This document shows, in pieces, positions 22,170 to 29,180 of a stretch of DNA of 32,376 bases. How positions within the stretch are numbered: position 1 is the first letter of the stretch; the number at the start of each line of letters is the position of its first letter. The DNA lies in the NCBI RefSeq assembly GCF_002920635.1, contig NZ_PQSR01000089.1, forward strand, positions 1-32,376, given 5' to 3'. A model generated the notes under the pieces. That model saw only the letters and a program-made list of their open reading frames with translations. It had not been told where the DNA came from and searched no databases. This stretch comes from Streptomyces sp. Ru72 (GTDB lineage: Bacteria; Actinomycetota; Actinomycetes; Streptomycetales; Streptomycetaceae). Both the position numbers and the translations under genes were made by a program.

Positions 22170-23330
22170 ATGAGTGCACGCGCCGCCAGCTGGCTGCCAC
22201 TGAGTCCCGGCGAGCGGGCCGTGGCGATCGAGGTACTCGTCCACGGGCCGCTGTCGCGCTCCGACCTCGCACGACGACTGGACCTCTCGGCCGGGAGCCT
22301 CACCCGGCTCACCAAGCCGCTCATCGAGTCGGGTCTGCTGATCGAGGTGGCCGACGGGGGCGGCCCGGCCGAGGGCCGCCACGGGCGCCCCTCGCAGCCC
22401 CTCGACGTCGTCGCCGAGTCCCGGACGTTCCTCGGATTCAAGATCACCGAAGAGATGGTCTACGGCGTCGTCACCACGCTCAGAAGCGACATTGTCGCCC
22501 GCCTGGACCGCCCGCTCACCAGCCACGACCCCGTCCATGTGGCCGCGCTGCTGGCGGAGATGGCCGGCGCGCTCACCGCCGAGTTCCCGACGGCGGCGGG
22601 TATCGGCATCGGCGTCGGCGGACTCGTCCAGGACCGCGCCGTGGTCGGCGAGTCCGTATTCCTGCACTGGCGCGGGGTACCGCTGGCCCGGCTGGTGGAG
22701 GAGCGCACCGGGCTACCGGTGGTCGTCGAGAACGACGTCGCCGCGCTCGTCGAGGCCGAGACCTGGTTCGGGGCCGGCCGCGGTCTGGAACGCTTCGTCG
22801 TCCTCACCATCGGCGCCGGCATCGGCTACGGCCTCGTCCTGGGCGGCAAGCGGGTGCCCTACGCCGAGGAGGACCGCGGCTTCGGGCGGCACTGGATCAT
22901 CGACCCCAACGGGCCGCTCACCCCGTCCGGCGAGCGCGGCAGCGCGGTCTCGCTGCTGACCATCCCCAGCATCCGCTACCAGATCCGGGCCGCCACCGGC
23001 AGCGACAAGCCGTACGAGGAGATCCTCGGGCTCGCCGCCGCCGGCGAGCCGATGTGCTCCCGCGTCGTCGAGGAGGCCGCGCGGGCCCTCGGCACGCTGG
23101 TCGCCCAGATCTCCAACTTCGTGATGCCGCAGAAGATCCTGCTTGCCGGGGAGGGGGTCGGGTTGATGGACGTGGCGGGGAAGACGGTCGAGGACACCAT
23201 CCGCTCCCAGCGTCACCCGCTGGCCGCTCCGGTCGGTCTGGAGACCAAGGTCTCCGACTTCCACGACTGGGCGCGCGGAGCGGCGGTGCTGGCGATCCAG
23301 GTGCTCGTGCTGGGGGCCGTGGACGGATGA
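22170..23330 (+). CDS. ROK-family transcriptional regulator with degenerate zinc site
   Basis: 386 aa from the ATG at 22170, with GGGGGAG 9 nt upstream. The N-terminal winged helix is LSRSDLARRLDLSAGSLTRLTKPLIESGLL (cited in part, about 28-57). The ROK domain has GIGIGVGGLV, the VENDV catalytic Asp189, and the phosphate-loop-like LTIGAGIGYGLVLGG. In NagC/Mlc-type regulators a GH...CxCGxxGC zinc motif follows; here it reads GRHWIIDPNGPLTPSGERGS, with Thr251 and Ser258 where cysteines are expected. It should bind sugar effectors and control the divergent transporter and oxidoreductase genes, the former now broken. Whether it still folds without zinc is unclear. Confidence 0.9.
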   Translation: MSARAASWLPLSPGERAVAIEVLVHGPLSRSDLARRLDLSAGSLTRLTKPLIESGLLIEVADGGGPAEGRHGRPSQPLDVVAESRTFLGFKITEEMVYGVVTTLRSDIVARLDRPLTSHDPVHVAALLAEMAGALTAEFPTAAGIGIGVGGLVQDRAVVGESVFLHWRGVPLARLVEERTGLPVVVENDVAALVEAETWFGAGRGLERFVVLTIGAGIGYGLVLGGKRVPYAEEDRGFGRHWIIDPNGPLTPSGERGSAVSLLTIPSIRYQIRAATGSDKPYEEILGLAAAGEPMCSRVVEEAARALGTLVAQISNFVMPQKILLAGEGVGLMDVAGKTVEDTIRSQRHPLAAPVGLETKVSDFHDWARGAAVLAIQVLVLGAVDG

Positions 23331-23419
23331 CGTGTGCGGTCGGCGGGACGTGATCAGCTTCACGGTCCGGAATGCCGGGAGGTGCCCGATTGCTCACATC
23401 GCCTTCACGTCGGGGCCCG

Positions 23420-23425
23420 TATGCT
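23420..23425 (+). promoter_or_regulatory. -10 box of a leaderless transcript
   Basis: TATGCT lies 7 nt before the ATG at 23433, and no Shine-Dalgarno is present. This is the standard layout of leaderless actinomycete genes. No clear -35 is seen. Confidence 0.55.
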
Positions 23426-23432
23426 TCACGAC

Positions 23433-23609
23433 ATGTCCACCACTCCTGAACCCGTAGCGGAGCGTTCCGCCGACGAGGTCAACGAGGAGATCCGGGCACT
23501 GTGGTTCCGCAGCGGCGGGATCCTGAGCCTCGAGGAGCGGCGGGAGTACCAGCGGCTCGTCCTGGAGTGGGCGGCGGCCTCCGCGCCGCGCCCGACGAGG
23601 GCGGCCTGA
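23433..23609 (+). CDS. 58-aa conserved-looking small protein, unknown function
   Basis: 58 aa, acidic and helical: MSTTPEPVAERSADEVNEE, then IRALWFRSGGILSLEERREY and QRLVLEWAAA. No signal or TM segment, no cysteine. The pattern of two amphipathic helices around a Gly-Gly turn suggests a small soluble helix-hairpin protein. I do not recognise a named family. The start is fixed by a TATGCT -10 box 7 nt upstream (leaderless) and by the change from unstructured sequence to clear coding bias at this ATG. A longer frame from 23334 is less likely. It stands alone between the ROK gene and the convergent protease. Confidence 0.6.
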   Translation: MSTTPEPVAERSADEVNEEIRALWFRSGGILSLEERREYQRLVLEWAAASAPRPTRAA

Positions 23610-23756
23610 CCGCCCGCCCGGCCACCTCCTGCGTTGTGACCACAGCCGACGGCGGCCGGCCCGGCATACCCGTGGGAGGCCCCGTCACCTCCGCCTCCGC
23701 GGCACCCCCGAGGGGACCGGCCCGCCGGCACCCCGAGGGGACCGCGACCCGGCCGC

Positions 23757-25154
23757 TCACCCCCAGGTCCCCGAGTACGCCCGGCGATAGGCGTTCCGCT
23801 CCTGCTCCGTCCGGATGTAGCGCGTGGCCACCAGCGCGACCAGGCTGCCCGCGATGACCAACAGACCGGGGCCGACGTTCCGCGGGTCGGTGAGCCGCGA
23901 CAGGAATCCGTCCGCCGCCCCGGTGGCGCCGACCTCCTGGACCGCGCCAGGTGCAGCCGACCCGGGCGCGATCGCCGCCCCCTGAGACGCCGAGACGGAC
24001 GGCGCGGGAGCAGCGGAGGCCCCGGCGCGCGCAGCGCCCGTCGCCTGCCCCTGCCCCGTCAGCTGGACCCCGAGCGCGGCCATCGCCCTCGTCACCGGCT
24101 GGAAGAACGTGGTACCGCCCGCCTGACAGTCCCCGCTGCCGCCCGAGGTCACCCCGAGCGCGATGCCCTCGGAGAACAACGGGCCGCCGCTGTCGCCCGG
24201 TTCGGCGCACACCGTGGTCTGGATGAGACCGGTGACCGAGCCCTCCGGGTAGTTCACCGTCGCGTTCAGTGCGGTGACCTCGCCGTCGTGCAGGCCACTG
24301 GTGCTGCCGCTGCGGAACACCTTCTCACCCACCACCGGGTCCCCGGCGGCCGTGATGCGCACCCCGCGCCCGCCCCCGATGGCCACGACGTTCTCCCCGG
24401 GCGTCGCCTGCCCGTTCTCGTACCGGATGAGGGAGAAGTCGCCGTCCCCGGGGAACTCCGAGGTGACGGTCCGGCCCAGTTGGGTCCGGCCCGTGTTGTC
24501 GGCGAACCAGAGCGTGCCGCCCGGGCCGCAGTGTCCGGCGGTGAGGACGAACTCGCTCTGCCCGTTGGTCACGTTGAAGCCCGCGGAACAGCGGCCACTG
24601 GTCGAGAAGATCGGCTGGGCGCCGGTCACGCGGGTCGTGAACCGTCCCTGGGCGCGCTCCATCCGGACGAAGTCCCCGATGCCGTGGGCGAGTCTCGTCA
24701 TACGGGACCAGTCGGACGCGGAGACCGTGCGGTCGGCCTGCACCACGACCTGGTTGGTCCGGTAGTCCACGGACCAGGCGGTGCCCGCCACCTTTGGAGC
24801 GGAACTCAGCGTCTTCGTGGCCGACTTGAGCTGGTCCATGCTGTGCCGCACCATCTTGGCCCGGGCCCCGGCCGCCGTCACCGCGTCCGCGGCGGCCCTG
24901 TCCGTGACGGCGACCACGGGCTTCCCGTCGGAGGCGAGCCAGCTGCCCGCCGTCCGGGAGGTGCCGAGCCGGGACACCAGTTGGGAGCCCGTCTGCGAGG
25001 CGGTCATGGCGGACGTGCCCGTGCTGAAGGGGGTCTGCGCGCCCGACGGTTCGCTCGCCAGGGCCTGGGTGACCATCAGACCACCCAGGAGCAGTCCGCC
25101 GACGGCTGCGATGCGCGCCCCCCGCCGGACGATCCGTCGTCGTGCATGCCTCAT
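23757..25154 (-). CDS. Membrane-anchored streptogrisin-like serine protease (S1)
   Basis: 465 aa. Signal peptide or N-terminal anchor 10-33; prosegment about 50-178 of alpha-lytic-protease type (VDYRTNQVVVQADRTVS, SRMTRLAHGIGDFVRMERAQG cited in part). The chymotrypsin-fold domain is about 182-365 with the triad His208 (LTAGHCG), Asp239 (GDGDFSLIRY) and Ser322 (PGDSGGPLF); disulfide cysteines are at 189/209 and 316/343. An Ala/Pro/Ser linker (370-415) leads to one C-terminal TM helix (about 428-446) and a short basic tail, RTEQERNAYRRAYSGTWG. Most streptogrisins are released, but this one should stay on the membrane facing out. It likely self-processes. Substrate unknown. Confidence 0.92.
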   Translation of the reverse strand: MRHARRRIVRRGARIAAVGGLLLGGLMVTQALASEPSGAQTPFSTGTSAMTASQTGSQLVSRLGTSRTAGSWLASDGKPVVAVTDRAAADAVTAAGARAKMVRHSMDQLKSATKTLSSAPKVAGTAWSVDYRTNQVVVQADRTVSASDWSRMTRLAHGIGDFVRMERAQGRFTTRVTGAQPIFSTSGRCSAGFNVTNGQSEFVLTAGHCGPGGTLWFADNTGRTQLGRTVTSEFPGDGDFSLIRYENGQATPGENVVAIGGGRGVRITAAGDPVVGEKVFRSGSTSGLHDGEVTALNATVNYPEGSVTGLIQTTVCAEPGDSGGPLFSEGIALGVTSGGSGDCQAGGTTFFQPVTRAMAALGVQLTGQGQATGAARAGASAAPAPSVSASQGAAIAPGSAAPGAVQEVGATGAADGFLSRLTDPRNVGPGLLVIAGSLVALVATRYIRTEQERNAYRRAYSGTWG

Positions 25155-25601
25155 CCATGGCTCCCGAACCCGAACAGCACGGCGTCACCACCGCGGGGCA
25201 CTCCGGTCGTCGCGCGCCCTCACTCCATACGTGCGCAGGTGCCCGGGTGTTCACCGAAGCGCCGCGGAAGTCACGCCGTCGGCCGGGCGTCGCGAGCCGG
25301 GCGCCACTTCGTTCGGAGCTCTCAGAAGCACCGCAGCGAGACGCCGCTGCGCTCGTCCCCCACTGTCTCGCCCCCTGCCCTCGTACCGCATGAGGGTCAT
25401 CCCGCACACGTCGCGCGGCGAACCGTCCCGCTCCGCCGGCGAACCCCCGCCAATCCCCGGCTACTCGCAAGTAACTGTCTACGCGTCAGTAACCCTTGCG
25501 TGGTCTGGCGTCCATCATTGGTCGTGAACATGTCGGGCGCGGCCGTGGCGGAGAATCCACCGCCGCACGGACGCGATGTGGACGCGAGGGAAGGGACGGG
25601 C
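25155..25601. other. Intergenic region between protease and acid phosphatase
   Basis: 447 bp with no supported gene; open frames here have no coding bias or RBS. It must hold the divergent promoters of the protease and the phosphatase. The only clear structure is the tandem 15-bp repeat at 25461-25493. A single GTTCACC near 25246 lacks the second unit of a PHO box. Confidence 0.7.
25461..25493. promoter_or_regulatory. Tandem 15-bp operator-like repeats, 18-bp period
   Basis: CTACTCGCAAGTAAC (25461-25475) is followed by CTACGCGTCAGTAAC (25479-25493), 12 of 15 matching. The first contains the dyad TACT-CGCA-AGTA, which resembles the TTACTnnnnAGTAA form bound by several actinobacterial TetR/FadR-type regulators. 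They lie 109-141 nt before the phosphatase ATG. Confidence 0.5.
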
Positions 25602-26243
25602 ATGACAAGACGTGGTGCGGTGCGCCGCATCGGCGCGGTGTCGGCGGTCGTGGCGCTGGGCATCGGCGGCACGGTGACCGCCGCGGGGACCGCCTCCGCG
25701 GCTCCTGCGGCGACCACCGTGAGCGTGGCGGCGGCGCAGGCCGCCGGTGTCGACTACGCCATCTGGCAGGCGGATGTGAAAGCGGTCGTCGACCAGGCGC
25801 TGCCGTACGTCCGGCAGCGCACGGCGACCGCGGCCGGGCAGAGGCTCGCGATCGTCTTCGACATCGACAACACCACGCTCGAGACCTACTTCCACCCCTG
25901 GTACCAGCTGCCCACCCCGGCGGTCCAGCCGTCGCTGGAACTCGCGAAGTACGCCAAGTCCCGCGGAGTCTCCGTCTTCTTCGTCACCGCGCGCCCCGGC
26001 ATCATCGAGGCCGAGACCAAGTGGAACCTCAGGACGGTGGGCTACCCGGTCGACGGCCTGACCGTGCGGGATCTGCCGGACCTGTTCGACGAGGTGAGCG
26101 CGTACAAGACGAGCAAGCGCGCGGAGATCGAGGCGCAGGGCTACACGATCATCGCCAACGTCGGCAACAACGCCTCCGACCTGGTCGGCGGCCACGCCGA
26201 GCGTACGTTCAAGCTGCCCGACTACGACGGCACGTTGTCCTGA
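25602..26243 (+). CDS. Secreted HAD-superfamily acid phosphatase (class B/C type)
   Basis: 213 aa. The signal peptide is MTRRGAVRRIGAVSAVVALG to about SAAPA at 32-36. HAD motifs: motif I IVFDIDNTTLE (Asp87, Asp89), motif II FFVTARPG, motif III lysine in AYKTSKR, and motif IV IIANVGNNASDLVGG (the GNxxSD form). This matches the HAD subfamily IIIB acid phosphatases exported to hydrolyse phosphate monoesters. GGGAAGGG precedes the ATG at 25602. A terminator follows at 26262. Two tandem operator-like repeats upstream suggest repression by a TetR- or FadR-like protein not encoded next to it. Confidence 0.9.
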   Translation: MTRRGAVRRIGAVSAVVALGIGGTVTAAGTASAAPAATTVSVAAAQAAGVDYAIWQADVKAVVDQALPYVRQRTATAAGQRLAIVFDIDNTTLETYFHPWYQLPTPAVQPSLELAKYAKSRGVSVFFVTARPGIIEAETKWNLRTVGYPVDGLTVRDLPDLFDEVSAYKTSKRAEIEAQGYTIIANVGNNASDLVGGHAERTFKLPDYDGTLS

Positions 26244-26261
26244 CGGCCCCTTCGCCCGAGG

Positions 26262-26289
26262 GGGCGCCGGTGCGGCCGTACCGGCGCCC
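26262..26289 (+). terminator. Hairpin terminator after acid phosphatase
   Basis: GGGCGCCGGT / ACCGGCGCCC pairs over 10 bp with an 8-nt loop, 19 nt after the stop codon. Confidence 0.75.
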
Positions 26290-26317
26290 TCCTGCGCGAG
26301 GCACCTACACTGCGCTC

Positions 26318-26704
26318 ATGTACGCGCTCCTGGATCAGCTCGGAACGGGCAAGTACCTGTTGGTCACCAGCTACCGCCGCAACGGCACCCCGGTCGCCAC
26401 CCCGGTCTGGGTGGTGCGGGACGGCGACGCGCTCGGTGTGTGGACCGCCGCGGACTCCTGGAAGGTGAAGCGGATCCGGGCCCGCTCCGACGTCCTCGTC
26501 GGCCCCTGCGACCTTCGCGGCAATCCGACCGGCGAACAGATCCCCGCCACGGCCGAGATCTGCGACGCGGCCACCACCGCCCGCTACCGGCAACTGATCG
26601 CGCGCAAGTACGGCCTCGTCGGCCGCCTCACTCTTCTCGGCAGCCGACTGCGGCGCGGTGAGAAGGGCACGGTCGGCATCCGGGTGACGCCGACTCAGGC
26701 GTAG
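26318..26704 (+). CDS. PPOX-class (F420-type) oxidoreductase
   Basis: 128 aa, the size of the split-barrel PPOX/pyridoxamine-oxidase-like proteins: MYALLDQLGTGKYLLVTSYR, NGTPVATPVWVVRDGDALGVW (cited in parts), TAADSWKVKRIR, VLVGPCDLRGNPTGE and GTVGIRV. The motif set fits the F420-dependent group found in actinobacteria, which reduce small or heme-related compounds or activate xenobiotics; the substrate is unknown. The ATG at 26318 has no RBS but a -10-like TACACT (26306-26311) 6 nt upstream, so it is probably leaderless. It closes the phosphatase region. Confidence 0.85.
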   Translation: MYALLDQLGTGKYLLVTSYRRNGTPVATPVWVVRDGDALGVWTAADSWKVKRIRARSDVLVGPCDLRGNPTGEQIPATAEICDAATTARYRQLIARKYGLVGRLTLLGSRLRRGEKGTVGIRVTPTQA

Positions 26705-26795
26705 AACGGCCCCGGCGTGCTCCACGTCGTGTCGCCGAAGACGTTCCCCACCGACGGAGCGTCAAGTTCTGCCGTCACGCCAAGCTGTCTCCCTA

Positions 26796-26821
26796 TGTAG
26801 ACACCGTCTTGGATATGAGAC
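26796..26821 (+). promoter_or_regulatory. Regulatory box A, before the TauE/SafE remnant
   Basis: TGTAGAC (26796-26802), two bases, then CGTCT, and the dyad GTCT-N8-AGAC. The same layout occurs at 27720 before gntP. The box starts 71 nt before the TauE GTG. Confidence 0.55.
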
Positions 26822-26866
26822 AGGGTGACGGGAGTATGGGTCTCGTCTGTTTCTGAGGGAGGCCCT

Positions 26867-27636
26867 GTGGACGTCGGCGCCGCCGTGCTGCTCGCCGGGG
26901 CGGGGTCGCCTCCGGGCTCGCCGGTTCGATCGCCGGCCTGGCCTCTCTGTTCAGCTATCCCGCGCTGCTGGCCGCTGGGCTCCCGCCGGTGGCCGCCAAT
27001 GTGACCAATACTGTTGCGCTGTTCTCCAACACGGTGGGCACCGCCGTCGGCTCCCGGGAGGAACTGCGCGGCCAGCGCCGGCGCCTCGTGCGGCTCGCCC
27101 TGCTCGCGGCCGCGGGAGGCTCGGCCGGTGCGGCCCTGCTTCTGGGCACCCCGTCCTCGGCGTTCGAGCGTGTCGTGCCGTGGCTGATCGCCCTGGGGTC
27201 CGTGCTCATCCTGGCCCGTGAGCCGTTGCGCCGGCTGGTGGCGCCGCATCCGCCGAAGGGTGATGGCGTCCGCGTCAAACTGCCGTCGGCCTGCGCGGTC
27301 CTGGTGGTGGGACTCTACGGCGGCTACTTCGGCGCCGCGGCGGGTGTGCTGATGCTGGCCGTGCTGTCGCTGTCCGCGAGTGAGCCCCTGCCCGTGACCA
27401 ACGCGGTGAAGAACATCGCCACGGGCGCCGCCAACGTCACCGCGGCCGTCGCCTACGCCTTCCTGGCCCCGGTCGACTGGACGGCCGCGACCGCGCTCGG
27501 ACTCGGCTGCCTCGTCGGCAGCCGGATGGGTCCGGTGATCGTACGCCGCCTGCCCGAGACCCCGCTGCGGATCGTCATCGCGCTGGCGGGTCTCGGTCTG
27601 GCCTTCTCCCTCTGGCGCCAGGCGGGCGGACGGTGA
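26867..27636 (+). pseudogene. TauE/SafE-family exporter, frameshifted
   Basis: GGGAGG at 26857-26862 precedes a GTG at 26867 that begins MDVGAAVLLAGAG and then turns to nonsense. In the next frame the product continues VASGLAGSIAGLASLFSYPA, ANVTNTVALFSNTVG, LVVGLYGGYFGAAAGVLML and GSRMGP..RRLPETPLR, the repeated pattern of TauE/SafE membrane proteins with about 8 TM helices. One base is missing at the G4-C-G4 run (26897-26905); adding a G joins the two perfectly. The frame alone from 26989 lacks the first helix. Such proteins export sulfite, sulfoacetate or other organic anions. The shared upstream box ties it to gntP. Real mutation or base-calling error cannot be told apart here. Confidence 0.8.
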
Positions 27637-27679
27637 GTCGGAATCCATCGCCTCGTCAGGTTCCATCTTCGCCCACCCA

Positions 27680-27708
27680 TTGACCTGCGGCGTCCACAAC
27701 CCTAGCCT
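27680..27708 (+). promoter_or_regulatory. Promoter of gntP-gudD
   Basis: TTGACC (27680-27685), 17 bp, TAGCCT (27703-27708): a near-consensus primary-sigma promoter for this group. Box B at 27720-27745 lies just downstream of the expected start of transcription, which suits repression. Confidence 0.6.
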
Positions 27709-27719
27709 CCATCCTCATG

Positions 27720-27745
27720 TGTAGACGGCGTCCTTGTATGCGGAC
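27720..27745 (+). promoter_or_regulatory. Regulatory box B, before gntP
   Basis: TGTAGAC (27720-27726), two bases, CGTCC, and the dyad CGTCC-N8-GGACG. It matches box A in order, and it starts 70 nt before the gntP ATG against 71 in box A. A GntR/IclR-like sugar-acid regulator or the TetR protein at 30607 could bind, though the latter has its own distinct site. Confidence 0.55.
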
Positions 27746-27789
27746 GTCGTTCAAGTAGGCGACCGTGCGGTTCAAAGGGGAACTGACCC

Positions 27790-29127
27790 ATGCCACTTGT
27801 TGTCGTAGCGATCAGCGTGCTGATCCTGCTCTTCCTGATGACGAAGCTCAGACTCAACGGCTTCGCCGCCCTGTTGCTGGTGGCCGTGGGGGTCGCCCTC
27901 GTCCGGGGCATCCCGCTGGAGAAGATCCCCGACGTCCTCTCCGACGGCATCGGAGGGCAGATCGGCGACACCATGCTCACCATCGGACTCGGCGCCATGG
28001 TCGGCCGGGTGATGGGCGATTCCGGCGCAGCCCAGCGGATCGCCGGAAGGCTGCTCGACGTCTGCGGCCCGCGCTGGGTCCAGATCGCCATGGTGCTGAC
28101 CGCCATGCTGATCGGCGTCACCATGTTCTACGAGGTGGCGTTCGTCATCATCGTGCCCATCGCGTTCACGCTGGTACGGGTCACGAGGACGAACCTGCTG
28201 TGGGTCGGCCTGCCGATGTCGATCGCCCTGTCCACCATGCACAGCTTCCTGCCGCCGCACCCAGGTCCCACCGCCGTCGCCGCGACCTTCCACGCCTCGG
28301 TCGGACTCACCCTGTTCTACGGCCTGTTCATCGCCGTCCCGGTCGGTGCCCTGATCGCCCTGGTGTGGCCACGCCTTCCGTTCGTCCGGAGGATGAGCCC
28401 GTCCATACCCACCGGCCTGGTCGGCGACCGTGTCTTCACCGAGGAGGAGATGCCCGGCATGGGCTGGTCGCTGTCCGTCGCCCTCCTGCCCGTGGTGCTG
28501 ATCGCCGGCGCGGCGGTGACCGACCTGGCCACCTCCGGCTCCGGCCCCGTCCTCCACTTCGTGGCCTTCATCGGTTCCGCGCCCATCGCCCTGCTGCTCA
28601 CCTTGTGCGTCGCCATCTGGGCGTTCGGCCCGCGGATCGGCCGGAGTCTTGAGGAGGTCGGTGCGTCGTGCCGGTCGGCCGCCCAGGCGATGGCGATGAT
28701 CCTGCTGGTGATCGGCGCGGGCGGGGCGTTCAAGCAGGTCCTCGTCGACGGTGGGATCTCCGACTACATCAAGGACGCCACCGACGGCTGGTCCCTGTCG
28801 CCGATCATCCTCGCCTGGCTCATCGCGGCCATCCTCCGCGTGGCCCTCGGCTCGGCGACCGTCGCCGTCGTCACCGCATCCGGCGTGGCCCTCCCGCTGC
28901 TGGCGGGCGGCGGCGTGCACCCGGAGATCATGGTCCTCGCCGTCTCCTGCGGCTCGATCGCGTTCTCCCACGTGAACGACCCGGGCTTCTGGATGTTCAA
29001 GGAGTACTTCAACCTCTCCGTTCTCGACGCGATCAAGGCACGCACCACCTACACGACGGTCCTCGCGATCCTCGGCCTCGGCGGTGTCCTGGCCATGGAG
29101 TCGGTCCTGGACACCATCGGCGTGTGA
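27790..29127 (+). CDS. GntP-family sugar-acid:H+ symporter
   Basis: 445 aa with roughly 12 TM helices. GntP-type motifs: MTKLRLNGFAALLLVAV near the start, IGLGAMVGRVMGDSGAAQRI, MFYEVAFVIIVPIAF, MHSFLPPHPGPTAVA (the characteristic histidine/proline stretch), LVIGAGGAFKQVLVDGG and AVSCGSIAFSHVNDPGFWM (parts). It imports gluconate or related sugar acids with protons. Glucarate dehydratase follows after 53 bp, so D-glucarate or an analogue is the probable cargo, although GntP members usually take gluconate. GGGG stands 9 nt before the ATG. Control is through the promoter at 27680 and box B. Confidence 0.93.
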   Translation: MPLVVVAISVLILLFLMTKLRLNGFAALLLVAVGVALVRGIPLEKIPDVLSDGIGGQIGDTMLTIGLGAMVGRVMGDSGAAQRIAGRLLDVCGPRWVQIAMVLTAMLIGVTMFYEVAFVIIVPIAFTLVRVTRTNLLWVGLPMSIALSTMHSFLPPHPGPTAVAATFHASVGLTLFYGLFIAVPVGALIALVWPRLPFVRRMSPSIPTGLVGDRVFTEEEMPGMGWSLSVALLPVVLIAGAAVTDLATSGSGPVLHFVAFIGSAPIALLLTLCVAIWAFGPRIGRSLEEVGASCRSAAQAMAMILLVIGAGGAFKQVLVDGGISDYIKDATDGWSLSPIILAWLIAAILRVALGSATVAVVTASGVALPLLAGGGVHPEIMVLAVSCGSIAFSHVNDPGFWMFKEYFNLSVLDAIKARTTYTTVLAILGLGGVLAMESVLDTIGV

Positions 29128-29180
29128 CCCGCGTCCCCCTCCCGCTCCACCGTCTCCCCACCTGACCGAGGAGTCCTGTC

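Noticed and set aside
25246..25260. PHO box before the acid phosphatase
   Set aside because: Only one GTTCACC-like unit is present, with no 11-bp direct repeat, and it is about 350 bp from the start codon.
26989..27636. TauE/SafE as an intact gene from GTG 26989
   Set aside because: This start lacks an RBS and omits the first conserved helix, which is plainly encoded upstream in the same frame without a start codon.
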